A stretch of 64,000 bases of DNA from Oscillatoria sp. HE19RPO (lineage in GTDB: Bacteria > Cyanobacteriota > Cyanobacteriia > Cyanobacteriales > Laspinemataceae), in contig NZ_JAMXOT010000010.1 in the NCBI RefSeq assembly GCF_024220515.1, positions 28,584 to 92,583 of the forward strand, in the 5' to 3' direction. A program made the translations under genes and the position numbers. Shown in pieces: positions 26,747 through 34,453 of the stretch (its first letter is position 1; each line of letters begins with the position of its first letter). The notes under the pieces are model-generated. The model was not told where the DNA came from and searched no databases. It worked only from the letters and a program-made list of their open reading frames with translations.

Positions 26747-27346
26747 ATGATCGCTTTTTCTGAACCGGCTGATTTTCTCACCCCAGAACAATACCTAGAA
26801 AGCGAAATTAAAAGCCCCATCAAACATCAATATATAAACGGGGAAGTCCTGGCAATGGCAGGGACGACAGACAGCCACAACACGATCGCGGGAAATTTGT
26901 TTGCGCTCATCCGTAGCCACCTCCGAGGGACAGACTGCCGTTTGTATTTTGCTGATGTTAAAGCTTACCTCGAACAACGTAACTGCTTTTATTATCCCGA
27001 TTTAATGGTCACTTGTGACTCCAATGACCGAAAAAATTCCACCTATAAACGCTTTCCTAAATTGATTGTTGAAGTGCTGTCTCCCAGCACCGAAGCGTTT
27101 GACCGAGGGGATAAATTCAACGATTACCAAACTTTGAACAGCCTGGAAGAGTATGTTTTGGTCAATACCAAACATCAACGAGTGGAAGTTTTCCGGAAGA
27201 CTGAGGGAGGGGGATGGCTTTTTCAAACTTATACTCCCACAGAAGAACTATTTACGCTGCACAGTTTAAATTTAACCGTATCTTTGGATGAAGTTTATGA
27301 AGATGTCATTCTTGAACTAGACTCAAAAACTAGGCCAGAAAACTAG
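26747..27346 (+). CDS. Uma2 family (DUF820) protein 3
   Basis: 199 residues, Uma2 fold. FLTPEQYLESEIKSPIKHQY and GEVLAMAGTTDSHNTIAGNL are followed by FYYPDLMVTCD and PKLIVEVLSPSTEAFDRGDK, then LEEYVLVNTKHQ. All core acidic and lysine positions of the fold are kept. It reads toward the MASE1 histidine kinase 105 bp downstream, but nothing suggests a functional link. It lies just downstream of the MITE, whose insertion could affect its promoter. Confidence 0.9.
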   Translation: MIAFSEPADFLTPEQYLESEIKSPIKHQYINGEVLAMAGTTDSHNTIAGNLFALIRSHLRGTDCRLYFADVKAYLEQRNCFYYPDLMVTCDSNDRKNSTYKRFPKLIVEVLSPSTEAFDRGDKFNDYQTLNSLEEYVLVNTKHQRVEVFRKTEGGGWLFQTYTPTEELFTLHSLNLTVSLDEVYEDVILELDSKTRPEN

Positions 27347-27450
27347 GGGCAATTCAGGCTAATTCAGAATTGGCGATTTTAGAAATGGGGGATAAGATAG
27401 GCGTTAAGTAATCAGTCTTTGATGATGAGAGTTCCCCGACGGAGTGTCAA

Positions 27451-29388
27451 ATGAAGAGAAGACTAGGCGAGGTTCAGTTCCGGAAAAACGTCCTATTAAT
27501 CGGTGCGATCGCCCTTTTTTACTGTGCTTTAGGCATCCTTGGGCTCAAGTTAGCGGTTCTCCCCGGTGGCGTTACAGCGGTCTGGATTCCCGCAGGGGTG
27601 GGGTTGGGGGCAGTTCTGATCTGGGGAAACCAAATTTGGCCCGGGATTACTTTGGGTTCTTTTGGCATTTCAGTGTTGCTGAGTCCCACCCCGGTGAGTC
27701 TGGCAATCGCGGCAGTCACTGCAGTCGGAAATACCCTGACGCCTCTATGGGGCGCTGCTTTGATTCGACGCTTGACTCACACCCGCTATCCGTTTCATCG
27801 GGCGAATCAAGTATTTGTTTTTGTCGGTTGTGGGGCGATCGCCTCTCAAATTATCAGTGCCACGGTGGGCATTCTCGCCCTTTGTGTGGCGCAATGGGTA
27901 GAGTGGTCGAATTTTGCACAGTCTTGGGTGACTTGGTGGGTGTCTAATGTGGCCGGTGTGCTGATTTTTACTCCAGTTTTGTTGACTTGGCATCACTTTT
28001 TAAGCGAGAGTTGGCAACAGAAAAAGGGGACTCTAATTTTCTCTCACTTGGGAAAAATTCTCTGGACAGAATTGCGGTCCCTACGTCTGGAAAGTTGGAG
28101 TTGGTTTTTGCTGTTTTATGGCGTGGTTAGTTTGGCCTTTTGGTATGGATATCCCGTGGAATATTTAATAATTCCGTTGTTGGGGTGGGCGGCATTTCGG
28201 TTTTCGGAACGCTGGACCACTTTAGCGATCGCCTTGACGGGATTAATGGCGATCGGCGGAACCATTCTCAATCGCAGTTCCTTCGTCCAAGATAATCTCA
28301 ACGCCTCTCTCCTCTTCTTAGAATCCTTTATTGGCGTCATTTCCGTCACCACCCTGGTTCTAATTGCCGTACTCCAAGAACGTCGCCACGCTTTAGAGAG
28401 CTTAAAACAAGCCAAAGCCGAACTAGAATATAGGGTCATCGAACGCACCCAGCAACTCTCCCAAGCAAACGAACAACTCATGCGCCAAGAGATTCATTTA
28501 ACAGAAAAAGCTGAGTCTCTCGCCAATGCCTTACGTCAAGTCAAGCAAACCCAAGGTCAATTAATTCACAATGAAAAAATGATTAGTTTGGGGCAGTTAG
28601 TTGCAGGCATTGCTCATGAAATCAATAATCCGGTGAGTTTTATTTATAGCAATCTCTCTCCCGCTACGGACTACTTCCGAGACATCCTGGATCTGTTGTC
28701 CCTGTATCAGGAAAAATATCAAGAACCCGACCCTGAAATTGTAGAACTGGAAACTCAGATTGATTTACCCTTTGTTAAAAAAGATTTGTTTAAACTCCTG
28801 AATTCTATGAAATCCGGGGCCGATCGCATCCAGCGCATTGTCTTGAGTCTCCGGAACTTTTCCCGGCTAGATCAAGCTCAGTTGAAATCCGTCGATATTC
28901 ACGAAGGATTAGAAAGTACCCTGCTGATTCTACAACATCGCATCCAGGCGTCCGAGTCTCTCCCTCCCCAAATTGAGGTAATCAAAGACTACAGTCCACT
29001 CCCTCCAGTTGAATGTTTGGCGGGAGAACTCAATCAAGTGTTTATGAACCTTCTCAGCAATGCGATTGATGCGATCGAAGCTAATACACCGGCTAATTCC
29101 GGCAGGATTCACATCCAGACGCGGCAACTAGAAGGCGAGCAAATTCAGATTACCATTACCGATAATGGCGGGGGTATTCCTCCGGCAGTTAAAAATCAAA
29201 TTTTTGACCCATTTTTTACAACAAAACCCGTAGGACAAGGAACCGGATTAGGGCTTTATATCAGTTATGAGATGATTGTCCAAAAGCATCACGGCACTCT
29301 CACTTGTCATTCCGAACCAGGAGTTAGCACGACTTTTGAAATTACCCTTCCCCTGCGCCATACCGCATTGGGTATAATAATGCCTTAA
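27451..29388 (+). CDS. MASE1-domain membrane sensor histidine kinase
   Basis: 645 residues. Residues about 10-310 contain eight or so hydrophobic helices of a MASE1 sensor (VWIPAGVGLGAVLIWG and WVSNVAGVLIFTPVLL are typical). A coiled coil follows (about 312-370), then the dimerisation domain with H389 in VAGIAHEINNPVSF. The ATPase part has NQVFMNLLSNAIDAIEAN, DNGGGIPPAVKNQIFDPFFT and GQGTGLGLYISYEM. It lacks a PAS/GAF or receiver domain and no response regulator gene is adjacent. The kinase core closely resembles that of the 1805-residue hybrid kinase nearby. The 16-bp palindrome at 29387-29402 may serve as a weak shared terminator with the convergent acetyltransferase gene. Confidence 0.92.
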   Translation: MKRRLGEVQFRKNVLLIGAIALFYCALGILGLKLAVLPGGVTAVWIPAGVGLGAVLIWGNQIWPGITLGSFGISVLLSPTPVSLAIAAVTAVGNTLTPLWGAALIRRLTHTRYPFHRANQVFVFVGCGAIASQIISATVGILALCVAQWVEWSNFAQSWVTWWVSNVAGVLIFTPVLLTWHHFLSESWQQKKGTLIFSHLGKILWTELRSLRLESWSWFLLFYGVVSLAFWYGYPVEYLIIPLLGWAAFRFSERWTTLAIALTGLMAIGGTILNRSSFVQDNLNASLLFLESFIGVISVTTLVLIAVLQERRHALESLKQAKAELEYRVIERTQQLSQANEQLMRQEIHLTEKAESLANALRQVKQTQGQLIHNEKMISLGQLVAGIAHEINNPVSFIYSNLSPATDYFRDILDLLSLYQEKYQEPDPEIVELETQIDLPFVKKDLFKLLNSMKSGADRIQRIVLSLRNFSRLDQAQLKSVDIHEGLESTLLILQHRIQASESLPPQIEVIKDYSPLPPVECLAGELNQVFMNLLSNAIDAIEANTPANSGRIHIQTRQLEGEQIQITITDNGGGIPPAVKNQIFDPFFTTKPVGQGTGLGLYISYEMIVQKHHGTLTCHSEPGVSTTFEITLPLRHTALGIIMP

Positions 29389-29405
29389 ACTTAGCTAAGT
29401 TTTGG

Positions 29406-29999
29406 TTATTTTCTCAGTAAAACTTGAAGGTTATCACACCCATACTTGAGAATCAGCCGTTCCTCGGGGTGTTTTAATGCCGGTAACTGCTCAGGCTTTA
29501 AGTGATAATCACATTCAAATTGTAACCCAATTTTTTCCATGACTCGAATCGAGGCTTGATTGGCTTGTAATGCCCAAGCGATGATTCTCTTGACCCCCCA
29601 TTCATTAAACCCTTTATCCCGGAGCGATCGCCCTCCTTCCGTGCCATATCCTTTCCCCCAACTGGACTGCCGCAATCGATATCCTAAAGCCATCTCCCCC
29701 TCTCGGACGAGATTCGCCGCTACCCCAAAGCTACTGGTGATGGCGGGGTAAAAGTGAAACCAGCCGATAAACTCTCCGGAGACTTTTTCATGAGTGGCCC
29801 AAAACCCAAAATTTTCATACTTTTGATAATAGTCTAAAATTCGGTCTAGCCATGCTTCAATGTCGGCTAGACTACTGGTAAGCCCGCCATTAATGTAGCG
29901 CATCACCGTCGGGTCACTGTCTAATTCTAAAAGGTGATGAACATCGGTTTCGTTAAAATACCGCAGGATTAAACGGTCAGTTTTGAGAAAAATTTTCAT
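29406..29999 (-). CDS. GNAT family N-acetyltransferase (RimJ/RimL-like)
   Basis: 197 residues. Opening LKTDRLILRYFNETDVHHLL and the acetyl-CoA binding segment GYRLRQSSWGKGYGTEGGRS, followed by NQASIRVMEKIGLQFECDYH, place it in the GNAT_3/RimJ-RimL group. These transfer acetyl to N-terminal or other amines of proteins or small molecules. The usual Q/RxxGxG/A reads SSWGKGYG, a normal variant. The substrate cannot be told. It is convergent with the MASE1 kinase gene, with 17 bp between stops. Confidence 0.88.
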   Translation of the reverse strand: MKIFLKTDRLILRYFNETDVHHLLELDSDPTVMRYINGGLTSSLADIEAWLDRILDYYQKYENFGFWATHEKVSGEFIGWFHFYPAITSSFGVAANLVREGEMALGYRLRQSSWGKGYGTEGGRSLRDKGFNEWGVKRIIAWALQANQASIRVMEKIGLQFECDYHLKPEQLPALKHPEERLILKYGCDNLQVLLRK

Positions 30000-30110
30000 T
30001 CTTTTTACCCTTTATTTGTCTCATTTTTCCAAACCTTCGGCTAGAGGAATCGCTCAAAATCCTCCAGCTTTTTCTGAGGAAGGCTTCCGCAGATTTTAAA
30101 ATTTACCTAA

Positions 30111-30148
30111 ATAATGTAGAGGCGATTCGCGAATCGCCTCTACATTAT
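30111..30148. repeat. Perfect 38-nt palindrome
   Basis: Both 19-nt arms are perfectly complementary without a loop, centred on GATTCG/CGAATC (ATAATGTAGAGGCGATTCG followed by its inverse). It lies between the alanine dehydrogenase stop and the acetyltransferase start, both minus strand. It may act as terminator or processing hairpin for the dehydrogenase mRNA, though no T tract follows. Confidence 0.75.
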
Positions 30149-30183
30149 GGGTCTAATATTGGCGTCAGTCCTATTGATGATTT

Positions 30184-31272
30184 CTAAGGAACTAAATCAG
30201 GGAAACCATGCTGAACATCTGGATGCAACAGTTGATGGTTTTTCACATTCAGACCCTTGGCTAAAGCGGCATCAAAGTCTAAGGCTTTAATTCCATACTT
30301 AGCTAATTTAACCACATAAGGTAAGGTACTATTATTAAGGGCTTGAGTTGCGGTCCAAGGGACGGCACCGGGCATATTAGGTACGCCATAATGCACAACT
30401 CCGGCTTCAATATAAGTAGGATTTGTATGGGAAGTGGGGTGCAATGTTTCCACACAACCGCCTTGATCCACGGCAACATCAATAATCACTGAACCGGGAC
30501 GCATGGTTTCCACTAACTGACGCGGGACTAAAATCGGAGCACGACGTCCGGGAACGAGGACTGCACCAATGAGTAAGTCGGCATCGGGAACAGTTGCCTC
30601 GATTTGTAAGGACTCACTATACAGGAGTTCGACCCGGGACCCAAATAATGTTTCCAGATAGGCGAGGCGATCGACGTTGATATCCAAAATTTGCACTCGC
30701 GCCCCCATGCCGACTGCCATCCGGGCCGCTTCTGTCCCGACGATCCCTCCGCCTAAGATGACCACATGGCCCGGTTTGACCCCAGGAACGCCTCCCAACA
30801 GAACTCCCCGTCCCCCTTGTTGCCGTTCCAGGTATCGCGCGCCAAACTGCACGGAGAGACGACCGGCGATAATGCTCATGGGGGTGAGGAGGGGGAGTCG
30901 TTTATCCGGGAGTTCGACGGTTTCATAGGCGATCGCACAGACGCCGGATTCCATCAGGGTCTCGGTTAATTGGCGATCGGCGGCTAAATGGAGATAGGTA
31001 AACAGCAGTTGCTCTTTGTGCAAATACCCATATTCCCCCGGTAAGGGTTCTTTTACCTTCACCACAAATTCCCGACTCCAGGCATCTTTTGCCGTGGGGA
31101 CAATTTTCCCGCCACTATGCACATACTCTTGATCGCTGAATCCCGAACCGACCCCCGCATGGGTTTCGATAAATACAGAATGTCCATGTTCCGTAAGGAC
31201 TCTAACGCTACTCGGACTCAACCCCACCCGATATTCCCGATCTTTTGTTTCTTTTGGGACGCCGATTTCCAT
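30184..31272 (-). CDS. ald: Alanine dehydrogenase
   Basis: 362 residues, family length. It catalyses reversible NAD-dependent oxidative deamination of L-alanine to pyruvate and ammonia. MEIGVPKETKDREYRVGLSP is the family N-terminus; KEPLPGEYGYLHKEQLLFTY and HLAADRQLT contain the substrate-binding K and H. The Rossmann motif GGGIVGTEAARMAVGMGARV binds NAD, and DVAVDQGGCVETLHPTSHTN and VPNMPGAVPWTATQALNN complete the signature. No operon partner; it is transcribed away from the Hlip gene. Confidence 0.96.
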   Translation of the reverse strand: MEIGVPKETKDREYRVGLSPSSVRVLTEHGHSVFIETHAGVGSGFSDQEYVHSGGKIVPTAKDAWSREFVVKVKEPLPGEYGYLHKEQLLFTYLHLAADRQLTETLMESGVCAIAYETVELPDKRLPLLTPMSIIAGRLSVQFGARYLERQQGGRGVLLGGVPGVKPGHVVILGGGIVGTEAARMAVGMGARVQILDINVDRLAYLETLFGSRVELLYSESLQIEATVPDADLLIGAVLVPGRRAPILVPRQLVETMRPGSVIIDVAVDQGGCVETLHPTSHTNPTYIEAGVVHYGVPNMPGAVPWTATQALNNSTLPYVVKLAKYGIKALDFDAALAKGLNVKNHQLLHPDVQHGFPDLVP

Positions 31273-31333
31273 GAATAACCTCTTGTAGTTCCGTTGTGAT
31301 TCCTTAATTTAGGAAATTTTAGGAGGATTGTTG

Positions 31334-31361
31334 TTGACGAATGAGTCCGCCTCCCTACAAT
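31334..31361 (+). promoter_or_regulatory. Candidate sigma-70 promoter for the Hlip gene
   Basis: TTGACG (31334-31339) and TACAAT (31356-31361) are separated by 16 bp. This places transcription start near 31368 and a leader of about 38 nt before the ATG at 31406. It is on the correct strand in the divergent gap with ald. Match by eye only. Confidence 0.5.
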
Positions 31362-31405
31362 AGAAGATGATAAATCGTTAAGAATTGTAAATTAACCGAC
31401 TCACC

Positions 31406-31585
31406 ATGACAGAACCCCAACCTACCGGACCTACCGTTACCCCGAAGCTGGAAGAACCCAAATTTGGCTTCAATAAGTATGCTGAACGCTTGAATGGTCG
31501 GGCGGCGATGATTGGTTTTGCCCTGACTCTGCTGATCGAATACCTCACGGGACAAGGACTGCTGTCCTGGTTGGGCCTCAATTAG
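31406..31585 (+). CDS. High-light-inducible protein (one-helix CAB-like)
   Basis: 59 residues, a complete small gene. Residues about 19-45 hold the chlorophyll-binding helix FGFNKYAERLNGRAAMIGFA, with the E-x-x-N-G-R-x-A-M-x-G-F pattern diagnostic of Hlips and the LHC superfamily. The N-terminus is proline-rich and soluble; the C-terminus ends LTGQGLLSWLGLN. Such proteins bind chlorophyll and carotenoid near photosystem II and protect assembling complexes under strong light. There is no clear Shine-Dalgarno sequence. The gene is divergent from ald. Confidence 0.95.
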   Translation: MTEPQPTGPTVTPKLEEPKFGFNKYAERLNGRAAMIGFALTLLIEYLTGQGLLSWLGLN

Positions 31586-31927
31586 GTCATTTTCGGGGCG
31601 GGTGGGTAATCCCCATCCGCCCCTGGACTTACACCCGGGATATCTACTAGGGTTTAAAACCTCACGGGGGAATTGAAAGAACTCCGGAATCTAAGCAAAA
31701 GGGGCAGAAACCATCTGTAGGGTGACCCGATTGCACTCCGAGTTCAACAGGTTGCCTTAAGAGGCGATCGCCCTTTTGAGCTAAACCCCCAAACGGTACA
31801 TTACAATCAACCCTTGAAACGTTACAATGAAAAGGGGAAAGGCCCTTGCCCTGGTCCAAAACTTGGGGGGTCAACTTTAAATCTTAACCATAGAGAAAAA
31901 TTACCCGAAGAGAAAAAACCCTAACTT

Positions 31928-32224
31928 ATGATGAATCCTGGATTGATTAGATTTCTAAAGTCGGCCTACCGTCAAGAACCTATTACTAGCTTTATCGTGA
32001 TTGTCGGCGCTGTCGATGCAGCCCTCGGCGGAATTGACCAAAGCGTTTCTCTGTTTAGTTTTGGCATCGTCCTGGTCACCGTGGCCTTGGCTTTACGATG
32101 GTGGCAACTCCAACGCAGTCAGCCGTTAGATCTCGAACGAGTGCCGGAACATTATCTCCCTCCGGCTTCTTCTCGTCAACCCCTCCCCTTATTGATGACT
32201 TCTAAAAAATATCCCCCGCAATAA
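31928..32224 (+). CDS. Small conserved cyanobacterial membrane protein
   Basis: 98 residues. Two hydrophobic segments (SFIVIVGAVDAALGGIDQSV about 21-40 and FSFGIVLVTVALALRWW about 43-59) are followed by a basic, proline-rich tail. ATG 31928 is followed directly by a second ATG; either could start. It resembles uncharacterised small proteins common in cyanobacteria, but I cannot name a family. It lies 40 bp upstream of the MerR gene on the same strand and may be co-transcribed with it. Confidence 0.7.
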   Translation: MMNPGLIRFLKSAYRQEPITSFIVIVGAVDAALGGIDQSVSLFSFGIVLVTVALALRWWQLQRSQPLDLERVPEHYLPPASSRQPLPLLMTSKKYPPQ

Positions 32225-32263
32225 TCCTTCGGGGGTCGTAATACCGTTCACCTCAACCGCAAG

Positions 32264-32713
32264 ATGATGGAAACTCTGTTGGGTGAAAAATCCCTAAAAA
32301 TTGGCGAAGTGTCTGCAACTTCGGGATTGCCGGTGAAGACGATTCGCTACTATGAAGAAATTGGTCTGTTGGAACCCACCGTAGAACGGGCAGATTCGGG
32401 TTATAGAATCTTTGACCCTACGGTGTTGAATCGGCTGGCTTTTATTAAGCGATCGCAATCTTTGGGATTAAGTTTGACGGAAATCAAAGATATTTTGCAG
32501 GTTCACGATCGCGGCGAATTGCCTTGTGGAGAAGTTCGACATCATTTAGAAGCCAAAGTGGCTGCAATTGATGAACAAATCCGGTCCTTAGAAACCCTGC
32601 GTTCGGAGTTGCAAGGTATTCTCCAAGGCTGGCAAGAACAACCCCCCGAGGACCAAATTGCTCATACAATTTGCCCGAATATTCAACAAAACTGTCATCA
32701 TCATCAGGACTAA
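32264..32713 (+). CDS. MerR family metal-responsive regulator (ZntR/CadR-like)
   Basis: 149 residues. The winged HTH is at residues 10-38 (LKIGEVSATSGLPVKTIRYY EEIGLLEP), followed by the recognition/wing region and a long dimerisation helix. Three cysteines, C88 (ELPCGEV), C137 and C144 (CPNIQQNC), match in position the metal-binding cysteines of Zn/Cd/Pb-sensing MerR proteins. The C-terminus adds HHHQD, a further potential metal ligand set. Such regulators twist promoters with 19-20 bp spacers to activate efflux genes; no metal ATPase or transporter is adjacent, so the target is elsewhere. The Ni/Co transporter lies 22 kb away. Confidence 0.88.
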   Translation: MMETLLGEKSLKIGEVSATSGLPVKTIRYYEEIGLLEPTVERADSGYRIFDPTVLNRLAFIKRSQSLGLSLTEIKDILQVHDRGELPCGEVRHHLEAKVAAIDEQIRSLETLRSELQGILQGWQEQPPEDQIAHTICPNIQQNCHHHQD

Positions 32714-32804
32714 TTTCTAGTCTGAATTTTGTTCCGATGACTGGGGAGTAGTTTTAATTAATACGGTTAAGTTATAAGTTCTGAATCGATTATTGGTGAA
32801 CTGA

Positions 32805-33989
32805 ATGGAGAGATTCAGATTAAAAAACCTGGTCCTAACCCAGGGTTTAATTGCTGGATTACTGGCCTATCTTCCTGCCCTCCCCTTGCTGCTGGGAACT
32901 GCCCTGTTTTCCCGGGGAGAACTCACTCTGGCGACGCCTCAACCCCAGATACCTGACCCTACGGTAGAATCCCGATTATCCTGGGATACAGGGTCTAATT
33001 CAGGGTTTCAAGGGCAAGGCGATCGCCCCATCGCCCCGACTTGGAACAATCCCGAATTATATCTGGCGATCGAAGGAGAATCGGCCACCATTCAATCCCT
33101 GGCCTTTAGTCCCGATGGCCGATTTATTGCCTTGGGCGGAGGCAGAAATGATCCGAGAATTGAAATCTGGGATTTACAACGAGAAAAACGGATTCGCCAC
33201 TGGAAAACCTATCAAAATCGAGTCCTTGCCCTAGCTTTTTCTCCCGATGGAAATACCCTCGTGAGTTCGGGAGATGGCGGGGCGATCGAAGTCTGGGATG
33301 TCCAAGAAGGTCAATTATTACATCAATTTTTAGAACATAGAAGTAACGTCCTTTCCTTGGCAATTTCCCCGGATGGCCGAAATTTGGTCAGTGGCGGTTT
33401 AGATGGAATTCGCTTCTGGGATTTGCGCGATCGCCAACTGATCCGAGTCTTATTAAATTTACAACCGATTTATTCCGTAGCCTTTCGAGGAGATGGAAAA
33501 CTGATCGCCGCCGGAACTCATCAGGGTAATATTATTTTATGGCCGGTGATTCCTGGGGAAGGAGCCACCATTGTCGGCAATCCTCTCCCGACTTCATTTC
33601 AACACGATCGCGGAATTACCACCTTAGATTTTACCCCCGATGGCAATCGTTTAATTTCCGGTAGTTTTGATACCACGATTAAATGTTGGGATTTAGTTAA
33701 CCGAGAACTGGTTTACACCTTGGTGGATCATCCCAGTTGGATTAAGTCGCTGAAAATTAACCCGAATGGTCAACTGTTTGCCAGTGCATCTCGGGATGGA
33801 ATTCGCTTCTGGAATCTGGAGACAGCAGAGGCAGTCGGGTTTATTTCAGCAGAGTCAGATTGGGCACAGGCGATCGCCTGGTATCCCAATGGACTGACCC
33901 TCGCCACCGGGGGATTAGATCGGACTGTCAACTTGTGGCGGGGTGGCATGGGTGCAAATGAAGATGCGATCGCCTCAGACAATCCCTGA
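32805..33989 (+). CDS. WD40 repeat protein with N-terminal signal/anchor, seven blades
   Basis: 394 residues. A hydrophobic segment (about 9-38, LVLTQGLIAGLLAYLPALPL) is a signal peptide or anchor. From about 88 to 380 there are seven WD40 units (AFSPDGRFIALGGG through LATGGLDRTVNLWR), enough for one complete seven-bladed propeller. Two units end DGIRFWD/N rather than the commoner T-x-K-x-W. No enzymatic domain is attached, so it is probably a scaffold in the periplasm or thylakoid lumen. The ligand is unknown. Confidence 0.88.
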   Translation: MERFRLKNLVLTQGLIAGLLAYLPALPLLLGTALFSRGELTLATPQPQIPDPTVESRLSWDTGSNSGFQGQGDRPIAPTWNNPELYLAIEGESATIQSLAFSPDGRFIALGGGRNDPRIEIWDLQREKRIRHWKTYQNRVLALAFSPDGNTLVSSGDGGAIEVWDVQEGQLLHQFLEHRSNVLSLAISPDGRNLVSGGLDGIRFWDLRDRQLIRVLLNLQPIYSVAFRGDGKLIAAGTHQGNIILWPVIPGEGATIVGNPLPTSFQHDRGITTLDFTPDGNRLISGSFDTTIKCWDLVNRELVYTLVDHPSWIKSLKINPNGQLFASASRDGIRFWNLETAEAVGFISAESDWAQAIAWYPNGLTLATGGLDRTVNLWRGGMGANEDAIASDNP

Positions 33990-34453
33990 CTCACTCCAGG
34001 TGACAAGAAACCGGGTTTCTCACCCAGATTTGTGATGAATTGGCAAAAATTGGGATAAGAAACCCGGTTTCTAACCTTTGCAGGGAACCAGAAACCGGGT
34101 TTCTGACCCAGATTTGTGACAATTAGGGATTTCCATAAATAAAGTGGGGCATTAAAAGTTTTGCAGAATTGGAAAAGCCCCCCTTCTTAAGGGGGGTTGG
34201 GGGGATCTCTGATAGAAGATTTTATTTTTTGGAGTTCCCTTAGCAAAAATTGGGATAAGAAACCCGGTTTCTAACCTTTGCAGGGAACCAGAAACCGGGT
34301 TTCTGACCCAGATTTGTGACAATTAGCAAAAATTGGGATAAGAAACCCGGTTTCTAACCTTTGGGGTCCCCCATCCTAGACAGGAGAGAACAGATCGGTT
34401 TCAATAGAGACACATAGCAAAAATAAACCGATACTGATCTAACCAGGGGAAAT
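33990..34453. repeat. Array of AGAAACCCGGTTTCT repeats split by a MITE
   Basis: The 464-bp gap contains six or so copies of the palindrome AGAAACCCGGTTTCT in alternating orientation. They are joined by shared linkers (TTGCAGGGAACCAG and CAGATTTGTGACAATTAG), so a unit of about 90 bp is tandemly repeated. The element at 34126-34239 interrupts one unit. The same AAACCGGGTTTCT motif recurs near 40450-40510 and 45735-45875. Confidence 0.75.
34126..34239. mobile_element. 114-bp MITE with TTA duplication, inserted into the repeat array
   Basis: Ends GGGATTTCCATAAATAAA (left) and TTTATTTTTTGGAGTTCCC (right) form imperfect inverted repeats. TTA flanks both sides (34123-34125 and 34240-34242). The neighbouring array unit at about 34315-34335 has the uninterrupted sequence GACAATTAGCAAAAATTGGG, giving the empty site and confirming exact ends. 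The interior has the CCCCCCTTCTTAAGGGGGG hairpin and TTGGGGGGATC block also seen at 8670, 15100 and 15300. No coding capacity. Confidence 0.85.

Noticed and set aside
27444..27947. 167-residue ORF overlapping the MASE1 kinase start
   Set aside because: Out-of-frame shadow of the membrane-sensor coding region.
33990..34453. Possible CRISPR array from evenly spaced AAACCCGGTTT repeats
   Set aside because: The linkers between palindromes are themselves repeated, the orientation alternates and no cas genes are nearby; it is a palindromic repeat array.
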